A stretch of 38,162 nt of DNA, from the NCBI GenBank assembly GCA_964483545.1, contig CAZACC010000007.1, forward strand, positions 1-38,162, read 5' to 3'. The notes beneath the pieces are model-generated. The model was not told the origin of the DNA, did not search any database, and saw only the letters and a list, made by a program, of their open reading frames with translations. The stretch is from JAAYYM01 sp964483545 (lineage in GTDB: Bacteria; Bacillota; Clostridia; Lachnospirales; Lachnospiraceae). Numbering within the stretch: the first letter of the stretch is position 1; every line of letters starts with the position of its first letter. The position numbers were made by a program, and so were the translations under genes. Below are positions 22,757 through 30,021 of this stretch, piece by piece.

Positions 22757-24946
22757 CTACATTGATTTCCGTTCTGCTATTTCCGCCATCTTTGCATCAT
22801 TCAACCGAGTATCTCCATGTACCCTTGAATAGGACAGATAGCCATTCATACGATCGATCTTCGTCAGGTTTTTACTGCCGCACTCTGGACAAACATCCAT
22901 TTCCAGTTCTTGATGTCCACAATCATCACAATATGCCAGTGACATGTTCACGCCTTCATAAAATCCCATATCCATCGCACGATGAATCAATGTCTTAATT
23001 GCCTCGATATTATAATCAATCGGATATTTTACATATTGAATCTTACCACCGTTTGACAGCTCCCAGAAGCGATATTCCAGATCCTGTTTCTGAATTGCTG
23101 TGATCTCCTCTGTAACATGACAGTGGAAACCATTGCTGACATATTCCCTGTCAGATACATTCTCTACAATACCGTACTTCTTCCGGAATTGTTGTACCTG
23201 CAGACCACAGAGGTTTTCAGCTGGGGTTGCGTAAATAGCATATAGATTGCCATCCTCTTCCTTGAATTCATTGATTTTCTTATTGATATATTCAAGGACA
23301 TCGATTGCAAACTCACCGTCCTCTACAAGTGAATGACCGTTATAAAGCTGCTGTAATTCGTTCAGCGCAGTAATACCAAAGGAAGCTGTTGCTGATTTCA
23401 GCAGTGGTTTGATTTTATCGGTTAGTTTCAAGTGACCCCCAAGAAATCCCCCTTCACAGTATGCCAGAGGATTCGTTGATGCTCTCATCTCACCGAGATA
23501 AGCATACGTTCTAATATGTAGTCTGCGGATCAGATTTAAATAATAATCTAACACTTCAAAGAAATCCTTGCTTTCATGTCTAGCCTTCGCCAGAATCATC
23601 GGCAGATGCAGTGATACTGCGCCGATATTGAAACGGCCTACAAATACAGGAACATCCTGATCATCTGCTGGATGCATACCACCACGCTCATACCATGGTG
23701 ACAGGAACGCTCTGCATCCCATTGGTGATATAATCTTTCCATACTGCTTGTACATACTTGCTATATAGCCTTTGCCTGTCAGACTCAGCCAGTCAGGATA
23801 CATTGTCTTGCTTGAGCACTTAACTCCAGCTTCAAATACATCTTCAAACTCCTTGCCTGGTCCGTGCAGATTCTCGTCATATAGGAAAACAATCTTAGGA
23901 AATAGTACTGGTTTCTTGCACTCATCCTTGCCTTGCCCTCTTCTTCTAACATTCAGCATACAAATCGTAGCCAGCTTAGCAAAACGTCCAGTTCCTGTAC
24001 CTGTCGTCACTGTGATAAATGGATAATCACCACGACTGGAAGCTACAGTATTAAACTTGTACTCCCATCCCTGATAGCCCTGCTCAAACTCCTTGGTGAC
24101 ATCTGCATATGCCTGTGACTCTGCTACTTCCTTGTCAACACCCAACTTCATATATTTATCCACATATTTTGCATATGACTTTTCAGCGTAGGGTTCCAGA
24201 ATCAGATCTGCGCTGGGCACGGTAAATCCACCATACTGCTGACTAGCCGCAGATAAAACGATATCTCCGATGACATCAAATGCAACATCCAGAGATTTGG
24301 GCTCATTATACCAGAGGTTTCCCATTTCAAAGCCTCCAGTCAAAACTGCCTGTACATCAAACAAACAGCAGTTCATCGTATCACGTCTTGCTGACATGTC
24401 ATGTACATAAATATATCCGTCTCGGCATGCCTGAATCTCGTCTGTCGTCATGAAAAACTTCTGATACAGTTCCTTATTTAACTGGTTAAAGATCAGACTT
24501 CTCTTTGTTGAAACCAAGGCGCTGTCAGTATTAGAATTCTCTTTATCTCCAATATACATAATGGACTGGCTCTTTTTATAAACATCATCGAGCATTCTGA
24601 CAAAGTCTTGTTTGTAATTACGATAATCCCGGTAGCTCTTTGCTACAATCGGCTTCACTTCTTCCAAGGCACTCTCTACAATATTATGCATGATTGGAAT
24701 TGGAATCTCATCCTGTTCCAGCTCATCCACTCTCTGTACGACACGCTCACAGATGTATTTCTTCTCTTCTTCCGTAAATTTAGTCAATGCTCTATATGCA
24801 GACTTTCCAACTGCATCCACTACCTTCTGGACATTAAAGTCTTCTCTGGTGCCATCCTTTTTGATCATTTTGACAGGACTCTTCGTATGATACAACTGAG
24901 AGTAATCCACCTGTTCTTCTGTAGGATTTTCTACCTTTTCGTTCAT
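22757..24946 (-). CDS. nrdD: Anaerobic (class III) ribonucleoside-triphosphate reductase
   Basis: The 729-residue enzyme reduces ribonucleoside triphosphates to dNTPs under anoxia. An ATP-cone regulatory domain is at the N-terminus (VKMIKKDGTREDFNVQKVVD). The core has the NrdD-type YIYVHDMSARRDTMNCCLFD and ATPAENLCGLQ. Near the end are four zinc-type cysteines (C673, C676, C686, C689) and the glycyl-radical motif RMNGYLSYSR with G702. I choose the ATG at 24946 because GGGGAG lies 9 nt upstream; an in-frame TTG at 24979 falls inside a predicted NrdR box. A strong promoter with two NrdR-like boxes precedes it. Confidence 0.97.
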   Translation of the reverse strand: MNEKVENPTEEQVDYSQLYHTKSPVKMIKKDGTREDFNVQKVVDAVGKSAYRALTKFTEEEKKYICERVVQRVDELEQDEIPIPIMHNIVESALEEVKPIVAKSYRDYRNYKQDFVRMLDDVYKKSQSIMYIGDKENSNTDSALVSTKRSLIFNQLNKELYQKFFMTTDEIQACRDGYIYVHDMSARRDTMNCCLFDVQAVLTGGFEMGNLWYNEPKSLDVAFDVIGDIVLSAASQQYGGFTVPSADLILEPYAEKSYAKYVDKYMKLGVDKEVAESQAYADVTKEFEQGYQGWEYKFNTVASSRGDYPFITVTTGTGTGRFAKLATICMLNVRRRGQGKDECKKPVLFPKIVFLYDENLHGPGKEFEDVFEAGVKCSSKTMYPDWLSLTGKGYIASMYKQYGKIISPMGCRAFLSPWYERGGMHPADDQDVPVFVGRFNIGAVSLHLPMILAKARHESKDFFEVLDYYLNLIRRLHIRTYAYLGEMRASTNPLAYCEGGFLGGHLKLTDKIKPLLKSATASFGITALNELQQLYNGHSLVEDGEFAIDVLEYINKKINEFKEEDGNLYAIYATPAENLCGLQVQQFRKKYGIVENVSDREYVSNGFHCHVTEEITAIQKQDLEYRFWELSNGGKIQYVKYPIDYNIEAIKTLIHRAMDMGFYEGVNMSLAYCDDCGHQELEMDVCPECGSKNLTKIDRMNGYLSYSRVHGDTRLNDAKMAEIAERKSM

Positions 24947-24973
24947 TCCCTTTCGCTCCCCTTCTCCTGATTT

Positions 24974-25021
24974 TCTCAATATTTTGTATTACACCTTATC
25001 AGCTCAACCAATATCTTGTAT
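24974..25021 (-). promoter_or_regulatory. Two tandem NrdR-like boxes in the nrdD leader
   Basis: Two 16-bp boxes, TCTCAATATTTTGTAT (24974-24989) and AACCAATATCTTGTAT (25006-25021), each match the published NrdR consensus acaCwAtATaTwGtgt at about 12 of 16 positions. Their starts are 32 bp apart, the three-turn spacing typical of NrdR tandem sites. They lie just downstream of the predicted start point, where binding would repress nrdD-nrdG-dut. No nrdR gene is in the window. Confidence 0.7.
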
Positions 25022-25030
25022 ACTTATTAA

Positions 25031-25059
25031 AATATATCAATTCAAACATCCTTTGTCAA
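25031..25059 (-). promoter_or_regulatory. Predicted nrdDG-dut promoter
   Basis: On the minus strand a perfect TTGACA (25054-25059) and TATATT (25031-25036) are 17 bp apart. The predicted start is near 25024, giving a leader of about 78 nt that contains both NrdR-like boxes. Confidence 0.75.
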
Positions 25060-25120
25060 CATACAAAGTGATCAAAACGAGAGGAAATCCTATCATTTAT
25101 TTTCTACAGTCATGACTTTA

Positions 25121-25140
25121 TGCTATACTGTCAGTATAGC
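25121..25140 (+). promoter_or_regulatory. 19-bp perfect palindrome over the -10 of the AP2 gene
   Basis: GCTATACTGTCAGTATAGC (25122-25140) is a perfect inverted repeat with a 1-nt centre. Its left arm contains TATACT (25124-25129), preceded by TG at 25121-25122 as in an extended -10, with only a weak -35. An operator that covers the -10 and the predicted start (about 25136) would repress by occlusion. It has no following T-run on either strand, so it is not an intrinsic terminator. It is probably bound by a homodimer. Confidence 0.65.
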
Positions 25141-25165
25141 GAAAAAAGTTTACAGGAGAATCCAT

Positions 25166-25969
25166 ATGGCACTGAAACCTGGTGTTTATACAGCATGTAA
25201 AAAAGACGGAACGAACTACTATCGAGCCTCTGTCACATATAGGAGCAAGCATATCAGTCTTGGTTCTTATACGACAGAAGATCAGGCGTACCATGCCTAT
25301 CTACATGCGCAGAAGCTGCTGGATTCAAGCCAAATGCCAGAGGATTATCGCAGTCATTGTATCCTTCCGTTTGATAAATGGATTATTTTGACCAATTTCA
25401 GAGATAACGAGGTTTATATCAGAAACCCAATTTATCTGCGAAAACGCTATTTTGAATATTACCTGAGTAAAGATCTGATTCTTAAATTTGATATAGATGA
25501 CCTGTTTTATTATTCTGAACATAAGATTTCCATGCGGGGGCAGCATCTGTTTGTCGCAGATTACGGTATGCAGGTCAGTATTGCAGGACGGTACGGCATC
25601 CGTCCCTATGCCGTTCAAGACAGAGATTATCGATTCATTAATCAGGATTCCACCGATTATCGGTACGAAAATATCGAAATCATCAATTCCTATTACGGTG
25701 TTACCAAAATCAAAAAAGGACAGCAAGATCAATATAAAGCGGTCATCCATGTCAAAAGTAATTATGTAATTGGAAGATTTAATACAGATACAGAAGCCGC
25801 AATTGCATATAACAAAGCTGTTGACTGTCTGCGGAAGCAGGGAATCATCAGGAATTATGAAACAAATTATATTGATACCGTTTCGCCATCTGTTTACGCA
25901 GAACTCTATTCTGGTATCACACTGCCTAAATCAATTACTTCCTTTACTTCTGCCGAACATACAAAATAG
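25166..25969 (+). CDS. AP2 / degenerate HNH / AP2 DNA-binding protein
   Basis: The 267-residue protein has two AP2-like three-strand-plus-helix domains: residues 8-52 (YYRASVTYRSKHISLGSYTT, EDQAYHAYLHAQKLL) and about 176-226 (QYKAVIHVKSNYVIGRFNTD, TEAAIAYNKAVDCL). Between them residues 127-174 follow the HNH pattern seen in bacterial AP2-HNH endonucleases, but the NHID of the active site reads RFIN, then QDSTDYRYENIEII. The catalytic histidine is thus lost and nuclease activity is unlikely. It could be a domesticated homing endonuclease acting as a transcription factor (inference). The ATG at 25166 has AGGAG 8 nt upstream; the longer frame from 25112 would start before the promoter. Confidence 0.7.
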   Translation: MALKPGVYTACKKDGTNYYRASVTYRSKHISLGSYTTEDQAYHAYLHAQKLLDSSQMPEDYRSHCILPFDKWIILTNFRDNEVYIRNPIYLRKRYFEYYLSKDLILKFDIDDLFYYSEHKISMRGQHLFVADYGMQVSIAGRYGIRPYAVQDRDYRFINQDSTDYRYENIEIINSYYGVTKIKKGQQDQYKAVIHVKSNYVIGRFNTDTEAAIAYNKAVDCLRKQGIIRNYETNYIDTVSPSVYAELYSGITLPKSITSFTSAEHTK

Positions 25970-25988
25970 GATTACGCTTTAACCATCT

Positions 25989-26019
25989 AAAAAGACAACT
26001 CAATGAATGAGCTGTCTTT
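25989..26019. terminator. Bidirectional terminator between the AP2 gene and the SleB-type gene
   Basis: A 12-bp stem (25991-26002 with 26008-26019) encloses a 5-nt loop. On the minus strand the one non-Watson-Crick pair is a G-U and a T-run follows (GTCTTTTTAG), so it is strongest for the cell-wall hydrolase transcript. On the plus strand it has a mismatch and only a short T-run. Confidence 0.75.
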
Positions 26020-26045
26020 ATGATTCTTTCTATCTATTACATCTG

Positions 26046-26708
26046 TTACATAAAAAACACGTGACCTCCATGCTGAAACAAAAACTGTAAGCCGCCCCAA
26101 TGTGTCTCTGATCCTGCTTTAAAATATAACGCTCCACCCGACAAATCTTCACCTGCGATTGCACGATTTACAGCTGCCATAACGTCAATAGAAATGTCTG
26201 CTGCATGGTAACTGCCGTTTTTGGTAGGTGAGAACTGTGTGATACCACCATTATCCTGCAGAATAACCTCTTGAACAGTATTGGGAAAACTTTCGCTCTT
26301 TACGCGGTTCAATACTACATTCGCAATCAGCTGTTTGCCCTCCGCATCCTGATTGCCTGCTTCTGCCTGAACAATTCTGCATAATGCCTTGTAATCTTCC
26401 ACTGGAAGGATGGGTTCCGGAATATCTGCTTTTATCATCTCTTCCTCTATTTTCTCTACTTTTGTCTGCACCTGCTGTTCACGCTCAAATTGCGAAGACG
26501 TTCCATCATCCGTTTCTGTCTGAATCATCTTGTTGACTGGTGCTGATTCCAATATCTCGCCAGCCATATAGATGCTGTTATTTACGATCTCTGATGTTCG
26601 TTCAATTGTGTTGATTGTTTCATCATGTAAAAAACCCGTACAGATGATCACTGCTGCTGCAGCTACAATCCCACTATACACATATGTAAATGTAGAAATA
26701 CGTTTCAT
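26046..26708 (-). CDS. SleB/CwlJ-type cell-wall hydrolase (Hydrolase_2), membrane-anchored
   Basis: The 220-residue protein starts with a short basic region and one membrane segment (about residues 9-27), then a Glu/Gln-rich stalk, then a Hydrolase_2 domain (about 103-220). Domain signatures are the catalytic-glutamate region LCRIVQAEAGNQDAEGKQLI, ANVVLNRVKSESFPNTVQEV, ITQFSPTKNGSYH, GGALYFKAGSETHWGGLQFL and GGHVFF. Members cut peptidoglycan during germination or growth. AAAGGAA precedes the ATG. An extended -10 (TGCTATAAT, minus strand, 26757-26762) and a TGTTAC array lie upstream. The absence of a LysM or SPOR domain leaves its cell-cycle role open. Confidence 0.9.
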   Translation of the reverse strand: MKRISTFTYVYSGIVAAAAVIICTGFLHDETINTIERTSEIVNNSIYMAGEILESAPVNKMIQTETDDGTSSQFEREQQVQTKVEKIEEEMIKADIPEPILPVEDYKALCRIVQAEAGNQDAEGKQLIANVVLNRVKSESFPNTVQEVILQDNGGITQFSPTKNGSYHAADISIDVMAAVNRAIAGEDLSGGALYFKAGSETHWGGLQFLFQHGGHVFFM

Positions 26709-26756
26709 AATCTTAGTTTCCTTTCATCATTATCATGATACCTTTTCCCTTTGGCT

Positions 26757-26807
26757 ATTATAGCATAGTTTACCATAAAGTGTTACATAATTGTTACGAT
26801 ATGTTAC
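26757..26807 (-). promoter_or_regulatory. Extended -10 promoter with a WalR-like triple TGTTAC array
   Basis: On the minus strand the -10 is TATAAT (26757-26762) with an upstream TG. On the plus strand TGTTAC occurs three times, at 26781-26786, 26792-26797 and 26802-26807, with gaps of 5 and 4 nt. The first pair fits the WalR (YycF) consensus TGTWAH-N5-TGTWAH exactly. Relative to a start near 26750 the array covers about -31 to -57, replacing a weak -35, and runs antisense to the gene. WalRK controls cell-wall hydrolases in Firmicutes, which fits this target. Confidence 0.55.
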
Positions 26808-26875
26808 ATTTTCGTTTCTTTTAGCATTTTTACTCAATATTTTGTATGATTTTCGTTCATATTGCCCTAAATATA

Positions 26876-26919
26876 GAAAAGAGAGTCCAACAAAACTACT
26901 ACTATTGTTAGATTCTCTC
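26876..26919 (-). terminator. Intrinsic terminator of the GH25 lysozyme gene
   Basis: On the minus strand a bulged stem formed by GAGAGAATCTAACAA (26905-26919) and its near-complement (26881-26893) is followed by TTTTC. It lies 27 nt after the lysozyme stop codon. Confidence 0.75.
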
Positions 26920-26945
26920 ATCAAAAAATGCTCATTTATGTTAAC

Positions 26946-28148
26946 TTATTTTTCCTCGTAATTGATAAAACTGATATTCAGATCCGTTTCTCCATTGATT
27001 CCGTCTATGACGCCTGCCTGTGAATACTGCCACATGTCAAATTCATACGGATAATCTGGTTTCTCTCTGCTTTGATTCAGCCAGATGTCATAATCCTGCA
27101 GCTTCGTCAGATCCAGCCTGGTTAATAGACACTTTTTGTCTGCATAGATCATCGGCTTATATCCATATCCCTTAACTGTATCGCAAAAATCCTTTGTATA
27201 CTGTGTAATCTCATCATTGGTTAATTGATCGGTGCGTGCTGTATCATTTTTCACCTGTTCAATATCACATACAACGGGGTATGTGATTTTATAGTTCATC
27301 ACTGCCGCCACCACGAAATTTGCTTCCTCAACTGCTTCTACTGTAGAAGTTGCCTGTGAAAAGAAATACACGCCTACTTTAATTCCGTTATTCAAAGCTC
27401 CCTGTATATTTTTTGCACAATTCTCATCCAGAATCAGCTGCCCTGTTCCATATCCGCGTGAGCCTACTCTAATCATTGCAAACCGTATACCTGCCGCCTT
27501 GACCTTTGCCCAGTCAATATCTCCCTGATATTTAGATACATCAATACCAACCGTAGAAACGGACTTCCCGTTTTCATAGTACTTCATCAGTTCTCCATCA
27601 CGTACAAAACCCTCCTCGAGATCATAGGTGTTCCGTTTCAGCGTATCATTCAGCTCCACCCACTCGGTCTTGCCGTCATCATTGAGTATAGAAGTATGTT
27701 TGCCATCGCTTCCATACTTCGAATTTGTTTCCTTTTGTTTTTCTTTCGAGGTCGTAGAGCTGCCAAAACTACTGGATGAGCTGCTGCTTGAACTGCTGGA
27801 GCTGCTACTCATGCTGCTAGATGAGCTGTTGCTTGAACTGCTAGTGCTGCTGGAAGAAGAAGCATCCATGCTGCCATTCTCTTTCTGGTCATCATACATA
27901 TCCCAGAAATCTAGATCATCGGAAGTTAGGTCGCTTTGTCCGAGAATCATTTCATCCTCTTCACCACTTGTTTCCTGCTGCGCCTCTTGGCTCTTCTGCA
28001 ATACAGGAACCACCTTTTCTTTGTGCGGTTTTGTATTCAGATACAGTGCTGTCAGAAAAAACAGCATCACAAGCGAAGCTGCCATCACACACATTCTGAC
28101 CATTTTCTTATATTCATTTTGATTATCATTGTTGCTGTTCATGGACAT
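26946..28148 (-). CDS. GH25-family lysozyme with membrane anchor and polyserine linker
   Basis: The roughly 400-residue protein has one N-terminal membrane segment (MCVMAASLVMLFFLTALYL), an acidic stretch, a serine-rich linker of about 40 residues and a C-terminal GH25 muramidase domain (about 205-400). Domain signatures are GIDVSKYQGDIDWAKVKAAG, MIRVGSRGYGTGQL, VGVYFFSQA and the catalytic VVCDIEQV. It should cut the MurNAc-GlcNAc bond from outside the membrane, with the linker spanning wall layers. I choose the ATG at 28148 since GGAGAG lies 10 nt upstream; an in-frame ATG at 28166 has no ribosome site. It is divergent from apbE. Confidence 0.9.
   Translation of the reverse strand: MSMNSNNDNQNEYKKMVRMCVMAASLVMLFFLTALYLNTKPHKEKVVPVLQKSQEAQQETSGEEDEMILGQSDLTSDDLDFWDMYDDQKENGSMDASSSSSTSSSSNSSSSSMSSSSSSSSSSSSSSFGSSTTSKEKQKETNSKYGSDGKHTSILNDDGKTEWVELNDTLKRNTYDLEEGFVRDGELMKYYENGKSVSTVGIDVSKYQGDIDWAKVKAAGIRFAMIRVGSRGYGTGQLILDENCAKNIQGALNNGIKVGVYFFSQATSTVEAVEEANFVVAAVMNYKITYPVVCDIEQVKNDTARTDQLTNDEITQYTKDFCDTVKGYGYKPMIYADKKCLLTRLDLTKLQDYDIWLNQSREKPDYPYEFDMWQYSQAGVIDGINGETDLNISFINYEEK
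27775..27864. repeat. 45-bp imperfect tandem repeat in the polyserine linker
   Basis: Two roughly 45-bp units, starting at 27775 and 27820, share long stretches (GATGAGCTGYTGCTTGAACT) and encode part of the serine-rich linker. The periodic AGC-type codons make the region prone to slippage and length change. Confidence 0.6.
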
Positions 28149-28200
28149 GGCTATGCTACTCTCCATTATTAATATCGCTTTTAATTTCCGTTTGTTTTAT

Positions 28201-28208
28201 GGTATTAT
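28201..28208 (+). promoter_or_regulatory. Possible apbE promoter with start point at the ATG
   Basis: TATTAT (28203-28208) with a preceding TGG (extended -10) lies 7 nt before the apbE ATG. There is no Shine-Dalgarno sequence before this ATG, so the message could be leaderless or nearly so. The -35 is poor. Confidence 0.35.
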
Positions 28209-28214
28209 TACGTC

Positions 28215-29228
28215 ATGAAAAAAAATAACAAGACCCATAAAACACAACTCCAATTATTACTAATATTCCTGATGATACTACTCTCAGGCTGTTCTGTATT
28301 TCAGTCGTCTGAACCAGTCTCCAAAACAGGCTATGCATTGAATACGGTTATCACAATTACGGTATACCGACCCTCTGAAGCTCCGCTTCTGGATCAATGT
28401 CTAAATCTGTGCAAGGACTATGAAAATAGGTTCAGTAAATCCATTCCCTCTAGTGATATCGGGCGCATCAACGCTGCTGCTGGGCGGCCTGTGAAAGTTT
28501 CTGACGAAACTATTGAGCTTTTGAATCAAGCAATCCACTATAGTGAGCTGTCCAATGGTCTATTTGATGTAACAATAGAAGCTGTTAATTCTCTATGGGA
28601 TTTCAACTCCGAAGCTGCAGCAGAAAATGCTGCTATGCCTCCGTCTAGGGCAGCCATTGATGCCGCACTTCCCCATGTTGATTTTAGAAATATCCAGATA
28701 TCTGGTAATACCGTTACACTCCTTGATCCTGATGCATCTATCGACCTCGGCGGTATCGCAAAGGGCTATATCGCTGACAGATTAAAGGAATTTCTATTGG
28801 AGCAAGGGGTTCGTTCTGCGATCATCGACCTCGGTGGAAACATCCTGACCATAGGTCATAAACCTGATGGTTCACCATATCATGTCGGAATCAAGCGACC
28901 TTTTGATCAAAATGGTGACATCATAACCTCTGTCAGTATTGCAGACCAGTCTGTTGTCACATCTGGCACTTATGAACGTTACTTTACCTATCAAGGGAAA
29001 ATGTACCACCACATCTTATCCCCATCGACAGGCTATCCTGCAGATAACGACCTAAACAGCGTCTCTATCATCGCTGCATCCTCCGTCGATTGCGATGCAC
29101 TCAGTACAATCTGTCTGCTGTCAGGACTGAATGACGGAATGCAGCTGATTGAAAGTCTGCCTAATACAGAAGCCATCTTCATCACAAAGGACGGCCGGCT
29201 TCATTCAACTAATAAACTCTCGCAATAA
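28215..29228 (+). CDS. apbE: FAD:protein FMN transferase (ApbE), lipoprotein
   Basis: The 337-residue protein has a lipoprotein signal: basic start, hydrophobic core and lipobox LSGC with C26. The mature part shows ApbE signatures: TGYALNTVITITVY, LFDVTIEAVNSLWDF, SIDLGGIAKGYIADRLKEFL, RSAIIDLGGNI, VTSGTYERYF and HHILSPSTGYPAD. It transfers FMN from FAD to a threonine in target proteins outside the membrane. The adjacent, convergent rnf operon encodes RnfG and RnfD, the known type of target. Its last 20 nt overlap the 3' end of rnfB. No Shine-Dalgarno is seen before the ATG. Confidence 0.94.
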   Translation: MKKNNKTHKTQLQLLLIFLMILLSGCSVFQSSEPVSKTGYALNTVITITVYRPSEAPLLDQCLNLCKDYENRFSKSIPSSDIGRINAAAGRPVKVSDETIELLNQAIHYSELSNGLFDVTIEAVNSLWDFNSEAAAENAAMPPSRAAIDAALPHVDFRNIQISGNTVTLLDPDASIDLGGIAKGYIADRLKEFLLEQGVRSAIIDLGGNILTIGHKPDGSPYHVGIKRPFDQNGDIITSVSIADQSVVTSGTYERYFTYQGKMYHHILSPSTGYPADNDLNSVSIIAASSVDCDALSTICLLSGLNDGMQLIESLPNTEAIFITKDGRLHSTNKLSQ

Positions 29229-30009
29229 TCTTTTTAGGACACTTCTCTGCGCATGCGCCACAACCGATACACTTATCCTGATCAATATAAGCAAGTGCAT
29301 CCTTCACAGTAATTGCGCCCACTGTACATTCCTTGACACACAATCCGCATCCAATGCATCCAGTACTGCAAGCCTTCATGACAACAGGTCCCTTTTCATT
29401 AGAATGACATTGAACCATATACTTTGAACTGTATGGTATTAGCTCAATCAGATGCTTAGGACATTCTGCAATACATTTTCCACAAGCTTTACACCGATCT
29501 GCATTCACAACAGCTATACCATTCACGATAGCAATCGCATCAAACTGACATACCTTCACGCAGTTTCCAAATCCCAAGCATCCGTAATTACATGATTTAG
29601 GTCCCCCATTTGGTACAAAGGAAAGCATCTTGCAGTCCTTGATACCGATATAGTCATAATCTGTTTTTGTGTTGTCACATGTTCCGTTACATTTCACATA
29701 AGCTGTCTGACGGATGATATTGCCTGCGTCTACACCCATGATTTTGGCTACCTCCGCAGCCACTGCACTGCCACCTACTGGACAGGCTCCAGGAGCAGCC
29801 TCTCCTTTTACGATAGCCACTGCCAGTCCTGAGCATCCCGCATAGCCACATCCACCGCAGTTATTGCCTGGCAATGCTTCTAGAACAGCCTCTTCTCTCG
29901 GATCTGTCTCTACCTGCAGATATTTTCCAGCAATTCCTAAGAATACACCTATGAAAAGTCCTACACCGCCCACACAGGCAACTGCTATCATAATTCCTGT
30001 AATATTCAT
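29209..30009 (-). CDS. rnfB: Rnf electron transport complex subunit RnfB
   Basis: The 266-residue subunit has one N-terminal membrane helix, then a [4Fe-4S] domain (LPGNNCGGCGYAGCSGLA, with a later CP), then several ferredoxin-type motifs: CLGFGNCVKVCQ, CKACGKCIAECP, CIGCGLCVKECT and CIGCGACAEKCP. It passes electrons from reduced ferredoxin into the Rnf complex on the cytosolic side. I choose the ATG at 30009 (AGGAGG 8 nt upstream) over a GTG one codon earlier. It is the last rnf gene, 12 nt after rnfA, and converges on apbE with overlapping 3' ends. No terminator is visible. Confidence 0.96.
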   Translation of the reverse strand: MNITGIMIAVACVGGVGLFIGVFLGIAGKYLQVETDPREEAVLEALPGNNCGGCGYAGCSGLAVAIVKGEAAPGACPVGGSAVAAEVAKIMGVDAGNIIRQTAYVKCNGTCDNTKTDYDYIGIKDCKMLSFVPNGGPKSCNYGCLGFGNCVKVCQFDAIAIVNGIAVVNADRCKACGKCIAECPKHLIELIPYSSKYMVQCHSNEKGPVVMKACSTGCIGCGLCVKECTVGAITVKDALAYIDQDKCIGCGACAEKCPKKIIARVY

Positions 30010-30021
30010 CACTGATTCCTC

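Noticed and set aside
27628..28122. A 164-codon open frame on the plus strand, rich in Leu and Glu.
   Set aside because: It is the antisense of the polyserine linker and N-terminus of the GH25 lysozyme; the Leu-rich composition comes from the reverse complement of Ser codons.
29249..29258. The 10-bp palindrome GCGCATGCGC just after apbE, considered as a terminator stem.
   Set aside because: It has no loop or T-run and is explained by Cys-Ala codons of a ferredoxin motif in rnfB.
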